Of a DNA stretch of 38,670 nucleotides, positions 32,340-38,670 are shown piece by piece. Numbering within the stretch: position 1 is the first letter of the stretch; each line of letters starts with the position of its first letter. The stretch comes from an uncultured Nitrospira sp. (lineage in GTDB: Bacteria; Nitrospirota; Nitrospiria; Nitrospirales; Nitrospiraceae), in NCBI GenBank assembly GCA_902500805.1, contig CABVSA010000028.1, forward strand, positions 1 through 38,670. Direction: 5' to 3'. The position numbers and the translations under genes were made by a program. The notes below the pieces were generated by a model. The model saw only the letters and a program-made list of their open reading frames with translations. It made no database searches and had not been told where the DNA came from.

Positions 32340-32907
32340 GGATGGTCTTTCAATCTATTTGTCCGCGATCTGCCATGCTTATCGGTCGATATCGATTGGA
32401 TATATCTGCCGGTGCAGGATAGGACGACTAGCTTGGCTCCTGTCGGTATGGCACCTGATCGCGTCGTGGCGGCGTCTGATCGTCAGCATCCACACGATTT
32501 GTTTGACGTGCAAGAATTGTTGAGAAATGAGGGAGTCGCTGGAAGTGTTCCTCGTCTATTTGGTGAGCAGAGACCGAGCGATTGCCGACGTGCTAGCTTC
32601 AAACCCTCAACTGCTTGCGACCGCGTTTGAAGAACAGTTCTGTGGGATGACCTTCATACCGGTCACGGTGCAGGAATTGGACGAGACACGTTCTTCTATG
32701 ATTTCCCTCATTCACTCCCGGCTCTCGGAACGACACAAAGAGTTCTTGCCTGGGTTCAAATGTGGAGAACCGAATTGGGCCCTGTTGCATGTGCCCGGTG
32801 TGGTGAAGCTGTCGGCGGTTCAGTGGAAGCAAATGAATATCGCCAGAATGGCTTCCGAGAAACGTCATCAGGCGGTTGAACGCCTTCAACGGGTTTTGTG
32901 CAGGTAG
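32340..32907 (+). pseudogene. AbiEii/AbiGii-type nucleotidyltransferase toxin pseudogene
   Basis: Two plus-strand frames give consecutive parts of one protein. The first contains FNLFVRDLPCLSVDIDWIYL and PVQDRTTSL, the nucleotidyltransferase core of AbiEii toxins. It then jumps, with roughly 100 residues missing, to AASDRQHPHDLFDVQELLRN. The second (32527-32907) continues FLVYLVSRDRAIADVLASNP to KRHQAVERLQRVL, the usual C-terminus. The N-terminal part before the first block is absent, and a frameshift near 32530-32550 joins the two frames. The internal deletion removes part of the fold, so the gene is dead. No AbiEi-type antitoxin gene is present. Confidence 0.7.
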
Positions 32908-33091
32908 TCGATGACCGAACACTCCCTTCTCAGAATCCCCAAACTGGGGGTGGGTCGTGCGCTGTGAGTTGTGTCTCGATGTTCGATCACCGTCCGCTCC
33001 TCCGGCCCTCGTCGTAGTAATTGATATCGCTTGCAATGAGTGCCTTGGGCCATTATTCTAAGCCCGCCACGCATTTCGCATTCCACATTTT

Positions 33092-34549
33092 ATGAGTATG
33101 AACCCAGTTAACGTACTGATTGTCGACGATGATGCGGCCGTCCGCGCGATTCTGCAGGAGGTGCTGCTGCACGAGGGCTATGGGGTTTCCCTAGCCGAGG
33201 ACGGCAACGCGGCGATTCAGGTTGCCAAAGAGTCGGTCGTCCATATCGTGATCACGGACTTGCAGTTGCCCGATATCGATGGGATGGAGATCATCGATCG
33301 TCTGGCCAAGCAGGATGCCAAGATTATTCCCATCATGATGACCGGGTTCGGGACGATTGAAACCGCGGTGCGAGCCATGAAGTCCGGGGCCTTTGAGTTC
33401 ATTACCAAACCCTTTGATCTCGAGACGGTTGCGGTCGTGGTGCGAAAGGCGGCGGAGTTTTATCGGCTGCGACAGGAAAACCACCTGCTGCGGAAAGCCG
33501 TCCGTGAGCAGTATCGATTGGAGCAGTTGGTCGGTGTCAGTGAGCCGATGCAACAGGTGTTGGAGTTCGTGCAAAAGGTCGCCGACAGCGACAGCACGGT
33601 CATGATCCAAGGGGAAAGCGGCACCGGCAAAGAGTTGGTTGCCCGGATGCTTCACTTCAACAGTCTGCGAAGGGACCGCCCGCTGGTTCCGGTCAACTGC
33701 GGGGCTATTCCTGAAAACCTGCTGGAATCGGAACTCTTTGGACACGAAAAGGGTGCGTTCACCGGCGCCACTCACTCGAGGATGGGTCGGTTTGAATTGG
33801 CAAACGGCGGGACGATCTTTCTTGATGAAATTGGTGAGATGAGCCTCCCCTTGCAGGTCAAGCTCCTGCGGGTGTTGCAGGAACGGGAGTTTGAACGAGT
33901 CGGAGGCAATCGCACGATTCATGTGGATGTGCGTATTATCGCGGCGACGAATCTGGATTTAGAGCTGCAGGTGGAGGAACGGCGATTTCGGAAGGATCTT
34001 TTCTATCGTCTCAACGTCATTCCCATCATGATTCCTCCTCTTCGAGAACGCCGAAGCGATATCCCGCTGCTCATTGAGCATTTCCTGGCGCGGTTCAATC
34101 AGAGCAAGCATACGGATGTGTCGGGCTTTTCGTCTGAGGCGCTGCAGTTCTTGATTGAGTACGACTGGCCCGGTAACATTCGTGAGCTGGAGAACATGAT
34201 CGAGCGATTGGTTGTTCTGAAAAAACAGGGGACGCTGGGTGTCGAGGACTTGCCTCAAAAATTCGGTCGCCGGTCGATGACGCCTGAATTCAAGGAACAG
34301 TTCATCCGGTTCAACGACGATGGGATCAATCTGTCGAGAGAGGTGGAACAGTACGAAAAGCATCTCATCATGGAAGCGTTGCGCAAGGCGAATGGGGTTA
34401 CGTCCAGAGCCGCGCAGTTGCTTCACTTGAATCGAACCACGTTGGTTGAAAAGCTAAAACGCAAGGGAGTTGATCCACGCTCCCATGTGGAAACTCTTCC
34501 GCTCTGGCCCCGCGTATCCAGTCAAAAGATTGACGACCTTCCGACCTAG
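33092..34549 (+). CDS. Sigma-54-dependent response regulator (NtrC/AtoC type)
   Basis: The 485-residue protein has a receiver domain (Asp56 in [12 protein letters not shown]), an AAA+ sigma-54 activation domain and a C-terminal Fis-type helix-turn-helix ([20 protein letters not shown]). The AAA+ motifs are intact: Walker A GESGTGKE (174-181), the sigma-54 contact loop GAFTGA (221-226) and Walker [13 protein letters not shown]. It should therefore activate sigma-54 promoters when phosphorylated. In Nitrospira and other flagellated bacteria such regulators head clusters followed by a FleS-like kinase and a FleR-like regulator, which is the order here; a FleQ/FlgR-like role is inferred. ATG at 33092 or 33098 is possible, and neither has a clear ribosome-binding site. 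Confidence 0.88.
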   Translation: MSMNPVNVLIVDDDAAVRAILQEVLLHEGYGVSLAEDGNAAIQVAKESVVHIVITDLQLPDIDGMEIIDRLAKQDAKIIPIMMTGFGTIETAVRAMKSGAFEFITKPFDLETVAVVVRKAAEFYRLRQENHLLRKAVREQYRLEQLVGVSEPMQQVLEFVQKVADSDSTVMIQGESGTGKELVARMLHFNSLRRDRPLVPVNCGAIPENLLESELFGHEKGAFTGATHSRMGRFELANGGTIFLDEIGEMSLPLQVKLLRVLQEREFERVGGNRTIHVDVRIIAATNLDLELQVEERRFRKDLFYRLNVIPIMIPPLRERRSDIPLLIEHFLARFNQSKHTDVSGFSSEALQFLIEYDWPGNIRELENMIERLVVLKKQGTLGVEDLPQKFGRRSMTPEFKEQFIRFNDDGINLSREVEQYEKHLIMEALRKANGVTSRAAQLLHLNRTTLVEKLKRKGVDPRSHVETLPLWPRVSSQKIDDLPT

Positions 34550-34667
34550 TCGATGCCAGTCCTGACGCGATTCGGGCAGATTCTCAATTCCTCGCGATAA
34601 CTCTCCTGATTTTCCTCAAGTTTTTGATTGAGGCGAAGGGCATGAGCCTTGCTGATGTCTTCCCGCT

Positions 34668-36842
34668 GTGAATCTATGCCGTCTTCCATATGTCGGAGTG
34701 ATGCTCCTGATTGCCGTCTGGGCAGCCGGGCCTCCGGTGGTCATTGGACAGGCCCTTCCCTCGGGGAAGAGTTCCGGAATGCCCGTCGGTGGACGGCCGG
34801 CCGCAGTGAAAAGCCAAGCACCGGTCGAACGGCTTGCCCTGCTCTTGCCGGACGATGGCCCACGTCTGGAAGGTCAGTCGACCGGGATCGATGGGTTGGC
34901 TTGGCAGGAGGGGCAATCTGCGTACAGGAAGCAAGCGTGGGTGGAGGCTCAACGATTCTTTGCAAAGATTGTCACGGACCACCCTGAAAGCCCGCTTGTG
35001 CCGTCGGCCAAAGCATTTCTTATTGAGTTGGCCCTTCGTGAGGACTCATCAGGCCAAGGTCGCTCGTTGGGAATCCAGGAGTACAAAAAACTCGTGCGAG
35101 ATCATCCGCAGTCGATCAATGCCCGGAGAGCAGAGTGGCGGATTGGCGATCTCTACTTTGATCAAGGTTGGTATCAAGAAGCCCAGGTGTTCTATGAGCA
35201 AGCGATGGCGCATGCCGAGAGCCGTCACTTCGATGGTCCACGATCGTTGCTCGGTCTGGGCTATGCGTCTATGGCGATGGGGAAGTGGAGCGAGGCGGAG
35301 CATGCGTTTTCAAACGTGCGCACACGGACGGAGCATGAGCCGCTGTTGCAAGGTGCCACGCTGGGGCTCGCCCATGCCTTATATCGGCAACAGCGATATT
35401 CCGACGCCCAACCGCTCTTTGACCTCGCCTATCGACGGTGGCCGCGTTTGGTCAAGGCGGATCCGCTTGCGATTCACCGATTTGCCGTGACGGAAATCCG
35501 GCTCCAGCATGAGGCCTCCGCAAGGGAGTTGCTCCTGTTGCTGTATAACCTCTATCCCCGCTATGAGCATACGCCCGCGGCGCTGTTACAGCTCGCCGAG
35601 AGCCTGCGGGCCGGCGCGAACCAGCGACTCGCAGAGTTTGTCTACGCCCTTCTTCCGGCGCTCTATCCCTATAGCCTGCCGGCCACGACGGCCAAGCTCC
35701 GCTTAGCGGCTCAGCAGACGGAGACGATGCAGACCAGCGACATCGAGTCACTGAGGCGGACCGTCAGTGCCATGATGCACGATGTCCCCGTTCCGTTTCA
35801 GAACGCCGCATCGTACCGAACACTGTTGGAAGACATTGCCACGCGAGAAACGGCAAACCCAGCCGGGAGCGAGGCACTCTTTTATCTGGCGAAGGCCGCA
35901 GAGCAGCGTCATGACATGAACCAGGCGATTGGTCTCTACCGGGAGCTCACGCTGAAAACGGCCGAAGTGAACGATCCCTGGGCGGCGAAGGCGGTAGACC
36001 GCCTGACCGCGCTGCTGACTCCATGGATTGAAGCAGCCATCGCCTCGCAGGATGATCTGACGGTGGTCAGTCTGTTCCATCGGCATGGAGCTGTGGCCAG
36101 GAAACGTTATGCGCGATCGCCCCTCTTGCTGCAGATTGCTGACGCGCATCGTCGGCTGGGATTCGCGGCAGAAGGGAGCAGTCTTTACCAGCAGGTGATT
36201 AAGATGCACAACGATCCGGCGTTGATCGAGCCGGCCTTGATCGGGCTTGGCAAAATCTATCTGGATCAGCGCGACCCCGATGCGGCGCGAAAGGTGTTCG
36301 AGCGATACCGCTTTCAGTTTCCGCTTGGAGCCTACGAAGGGGAAGTCGTGCTGTTGTTGGTGCAGACCATGCGGCAGCAGCGAGACATGCAGGGCCTTCT
36401 CCATCTGTGCCGCACGTGGCTGCTGCGCCATCCCAGTCATCGGGAGCGCCCCGCGATGTACCTCGAGCTCGCCAAGACGTTGGGCGAGCTGGAGAAGCTC
36501 GAAGAGTCGGCCCTCGCCTATGAAGAAGGTCTCAAAGCTGGGGCGGTCGCGTCCTCCGATACGCTGTCGGCGTATGCCGATACATTGTCGCGGCTGAATC
36601 GGCACGAACGAGCGATCGCGGTGTATCAGTTGGTGCTGGAGAAGAAGCCCAACGTGCGCCAAGCTGAATGGGCTCGCCTGCAAACGGCACAGCATTGGAC
36701 TGCACTGAAACAATACGATCGCGCCACGGTGGCGTTGGCGGAACTCGGCCGCGCGGATGACGAGATGGTCAACCGGCTCTCGGCATCGCTCAAGGGGGTT
36801 GCGCAGACAGTCCGGCATTCAGGAAAAGCGGAGGGGCTATGA
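34668..36842 (+). CDS. Secreted TPR-repeat protein
   Basis: The 724-residue protein has an N-terminal signal peptide (hydrophobic VMLLIAVWAAG, likely cleaved near VIGQA) followed almost entirely by helical TPR-type repeats. Examples are WVEAQRFFAKIVTDHPESP, WYQEAQVFYEQAMAHAESR, DPDAARKVFERYRFQFPLG and HERAIAVYQLVLEKKPN. It is expected in the periplasm or on a membrane surface as a protein-binding scaffold. The start is uncertain: GTG at 34668 gives a complete signal peptide, while ATG at 34701 would remove its basic/polar front. Its stop overlaps the following kinase start by 4 nt, so it is co-translated with regulators, which is unusual company for a structural scaffold. Confidence 0.75.
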   Translation: MNLCRLPYVGVMLLIAVWAAGPPVVIGQALPSGKSSGMPVGGRPAAVKSQAPVERLALLLPDDGPRLEGQSTGIDGLAWQEGQSAYRKQAWVEAQRFFAKIVTDHPESPLVPSAKAFLIELALREDSSGQGRSLGIQEYKKLVRDHPQSINARRAEWRIGDLYFDQGWYQEAQVFYEQAMAHAESRHFDGPRSLLGLGYASMAMGKWSEAEHAFSNVRTRTEHEPLLQGATLGLAHALYRQQRYSDAQPLFDLAYRRWPRLVKADPLAIHRFAVTEIRLQHEASARELLLLLYNLYPRYEHTPAALLQLAESLRAGANQRLAEFVYALLPALYPYSLPATTAKLRLAAQQTETMQTSDIESLRRTVSAMMHDVPVPFQNAASYRTLLEDIATRETANPAGSEALFYLAKAAEQRHDMNQAIGLYRELTLKTAEVNDPWAAKAVDRLTALLTPWIEAAIASQDDLTVVSLFHRHGAVARKRYARSPLLLQIADAHRRLGFAAEGSSLYQQVIKMHNDPALIEPALIGLGKIYLDQRDPDAARKVFERYRFQFPLGAYEGEVVLLLVQTMRQQRDMQGLLHLCRTWLLRHPSHRERPAMYLELAKTLGELEKLEESALAYEEGLKAGAVASSDTLSAYADTLSRLNRHERAIAVYQLVLEKKPNVRQAEWARLQTAQHWTALKQYDRATVALAELGRADDEMVNRLSASLKGVAQTVRHSGKAEGL

Positions 36843-38137
36843 CCAGCTTGACGACGAATCAGGACGAACGGGCCCTCTTGCAGGCCGCGTTTCAGAGTTT
36901 CGACGAGGCTGCGCACACGTTACAGCAATCCTACAGCGCACTCACGGCACGGGTGGAGGAGATGGATGCCGAACTCGCGCAGAGCAACGATGCGCTTCGG
37001 CGACAGCTTGTCGACAACGAAGCCATGCGCGTGCGCTTGGATGGAATTCTTGAGTCGTTGTCGACGGGGGTGGTGGTGGTGGACGAATGCGGGATCATCA
37101 CTCGTAGTAATCGCGCCGCGGAGCAGCTCCTTGGGGCAAGCGATGTGGAACTGCGAAGTCATCGCATCCCGGAGGTCTTAGCAGGTCGAGGTCTCACCGT
37201 GTCTGACCGCCCACAACGCATCGGACAGCGCGTGGTGTCCATCAGCCAGGTCCCGCTTCGAAACGACTCCGGTGATGATTCCGGGCAGCTTGTGCTGCTA
37301 CAGGACATCACCCGGGTCTATCACCTCGAAGAGCAATTGCAACGAAAGGATCGGCTGGCCGCGATGGGCGAGTTGATCGGTCGGATCGCGCATGAGATCC
37401 GCAATCCATTGGGCAGTGTGGAGCTCTTTGCGTCTCTGCTGCAGCGAGACCTCGACGTGCGTGAACCCACGCAGCGGTACGCGCAGCAGATCTCGCAGGC
37501 TGTTCGGTTGATGGATGGTCTTTTAGCGAATCTGCTGCTGTACATGCGCCCGGTGCACTTGACCCGCGCGTGGCATGACACCGAATCCTTACTCAACGAC
37601 TCGATCGAATTGGCCGCTCATGCGATTGCCAAAGCACCCGTGAATATCCGGATCGACATCAGCCGAGAGGTGCCATTGTTGTGGTGTCACGATGGACAGT
37701 TGAAACAGGTGGTTGTGAACTTGGTCGTCAATGCCGTACAGGCGATGCCGAACGGAGGCGTGTTAGAAATCAGTCTCTCCCGGGAGCCGCTTGAGACGCT
37801 GGGCTCATCCGCAGTGCGACTGACCGTCCGTGACTCCGGTGTTGGGATCGATCCGGCGCATCGCTCTCGCCTGTTCGACCCATTTTTTACGACGAAAGAC
37901 GAGGGCACCGGACTGGGACTCGCCATCGTGCATTCCATTGTCGACGCCCACCATGGACGGATCGACGTCGAGAGCACGGTGGGACAGGGTACGGCTTGTT
38001 CAATCATACTTCCTCATCCCTCGGTAGCCGGGGCGGGGAGTGCCAAGACCGGCCCCAGCTGCGAAGAGCGCGATGTCAATGACGCCGAGCGAGCGGTGCG
38101 AGAGGTCATCCTCATGGAGGATTCATCTTATGATTGA
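36839..38137 (+). CDS. Soluble PAS-domain sensor histidine kinase, FleS/FlrB-like
   Basis: The 432-residue protein has a coiled-coil N-terminus (about 20-68, TLQQSYSALTARVEEMDAEL), a PAS domain (about 68-160, VVVVDECGIITRSNRAAEQL), a HisKA domain with His185 in GRIAHEIRNPLGS and an HATPase domain (NLVVNAVQAMPNGG, DSGVGID, FFTTKDEGTGLGLAI). There is no transmembrane helix, so it senses a cytosolic state. This combination is characteristic of FleS/FlrB, which phosphorylates FleR/FlrC for class III flagellar gene control. GGAGG lies four nt before the ATG, and the gene overlaps both neighbours (4 and 8 nt), so the three genes are translationally coupled. Confidence 0.85.
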   Translation: MTSLTTNQDERALLQAAFQSFDEAAHTLQQSYSALTARVEEMDAELAQSNDALRRQLVDNEAMRVRLDGILESLSTGVVVVDECGIITRSNRAAEQLLGASDVELRSHRIPEVLAGRGLTVSDRPQRIGQRVVSISQVPLRNDSGDDSGQLVLLQDITRVYHLEEQLQRKDRLAAMGELIGRIAHEIRNPLGSVELFASLLQRDLDVREPTQRYAQQISQAVRLMDGLLANLLLYMRPVHLTRAWHDTESLLNDSIELAAHAIAKAPVNIRIDISREVPLLWCHDGQLKQVVVNLVVNAVQAMPNGGVLEISLSREPLETLGSSAVRLTVRDSGVGIDPAHRSRLFDPFFTTKDEGTGLGLAIVHSIVDAHHGRIDVESTVGQGTACSIILPHPSVAGAGSAKTGPSCEERDVNDAERAVREVILMEDSSYD

Positions 38138-38670
38138 CCGTGAGAAGCAGGTCCCGACGGCGGAAACCGGTGAGGAACAGGAGCGGATTCTGGTCGTCGA
38201 CGACGATCCGTCGATGCGTATCGCCTTGATGGAAACCATCAAGCGACTCGGCTATGCCGTGCAGGGAGCGGTTGACGGGACGGAAGCATTGGAGCGGATC
38301 ACAAAGTTTCGTCCTTGGCTGGTCTTGACTGATTTGCGTATGCCGCGCCTCACTGGTCTTGAGCTGATCAAGGAGATGAAGGCACGAGCCCCTCAGACGG
38401 CGATTGTCCTCATGACGGCCTATGGGACGGTTGAAACCGCGGTGGAAGCCATGAAGCTGGGGGCCAGCGAGTATCTGCTGAAACCATTTTCCATGGATGT
38501 ACTGGAACGGGCGATCACCAATCTCAAGGTAGGCCGTGAGGAAGGAGTCGGACTTGGCCAGCCGATTCATCAGGTGGAACACCGCGCGTTGCTCAGCCAG
38601 GATCCGGGAATGGTGAGACTCCTGAGCACGATTGAAGGAGTGGCCTCCAGTCAGGCCACCGTCCTGATTC
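38130..38670 (+). CDS. Response regulator, FleR/FlrC-like, cut by window end
   Basis: The visible 180 residues contain a receiver domain with Asp68 in LVLTDLRMPRLTG, the acidic pocket VVDDDPS and the conserved Lys in LLKPFS. They then run into VRLLSTIEGVASSQATVLI, the segment just before Walker A of a sigma-54 AAA+ domain. The rest lies beyond the window, so the output domain is inferred. The ATG overlaps the kinase stop by 8 nt and has GGAGG eight nt upstream. With the kinase it forms a cognate pair of FleS-FleR type; flagellar basal-body genes would be expected downstream. Confidence 0.82.
   Translation, partial: MIDREKQVPTAETGEEQERILVVDDDPSMRIALMETIKRLGYAVQGAVDGTEALERITKFRPWLVLTDLRMPRLTGLELIKEMKARAPQTAIVLMTAYGTVETAVEAMKLGASEYLLKPFSMDVLERAITNLKVGREEGVGLGQPIHQVEHRALLSQDPGMVRLLSTIEGVASSQATVLI

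Noticed and set aside
34614..34633. CCTCAA/TTGAGG hairpin as terminator of the sigma-54 regulator gene
   Set aside because: Only a 6-bp stem with no T-run after it; too weak to call.
1..38670. CRISPR arrays, rRNA genes and intact insertion sequences
   Set aside because: No regularly spaced repeats, rRNA-like sequence or transposase frame was seen.

Overview
The window joins two unlike blocks of DNA. The left 16 kb is visibly GC-rich and reads like proteobacterial accessory DNA. The rest has more moderate composition and a gene style I associate with Nitrospira (phylum Nitrospirota): a small CxxC...CxxC ribbon protein that recurs in Nitrospira genomes, PilZ proteins, NarL-type two-component genes and sigma-54 regulators of flagellar type. 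That assignment rests on remembered family resemblance, not a search. The simplest reading is a Nitrospira-like chromosome carrying an acquired toxin island.

Layout. 1-621: the last 27 residues of a tyrosine recombinase and a small unknown gene. 694-15716: a two-gene Tc (ABC) toxin operon on the minus strand, with a fused TcB-TcC gene first and a TcA gene second. It has a good promoter whose -35 box lies inside a perfect 16-bp palindrome (15817-15832). The TcC part ends in a variable domain with an HERRH motif, a possible zinc peptidase effector. Immediately upstream lies the tail of a truncated SnoaL-like gene, which looks like an island junction. 16071-17231: a hypothetical protein and a RadC-type JAB protein. 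17672-19912: a NarL-family histidine kinase and response regulator. 19967-20785: a LuxR solo with an AHL-binding-type domain. 20965-21835: a secreted thermonuclease and a PilZ protein.

21936-29613 is the most interesting block. A CI/LexA-like self-cleaving repressor, a catalytically degenerate ImuB, a DnaE2-type polymerase and a DUF72 protein form one operon. Divergent from it are a three-Cys-motif protein (Gp37/Gp68, DUF5131) and its partner TcmP. The 131-bp shared control region holds two tandem 15-bp palindromes, GTAACGATTCGTTAC and GTAACGTTTCGTTAC. This looks like a damage-inducible mutagenesis/repair island with its own repressor and operator, to which the uncharacterised TcmP/DUF5131 pair appears to be wired.

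29633-32907 is mostly decayed: a MarR regulator, two 41-42 nt 5' halves of a tRNA-Thr in direct repeat about 1.9 kb apart, a tyrosine-recombinase pseudogene between them, two small intact genes, and an AbiEii-type toxin pseudogene. 33092-38670 is a tightly packed cluster of a sigma-54 response regulator, a secreted TPR protein, a soluble PAS histidine kinase and a second sigma-54-type response regulator cut by the window end. The kinase resembles FleS/FlrB, which suggests a flagellar regulatory cascade.

No rRNA, complete tRNA, CRISPR array or intact insertion sequence was seen.
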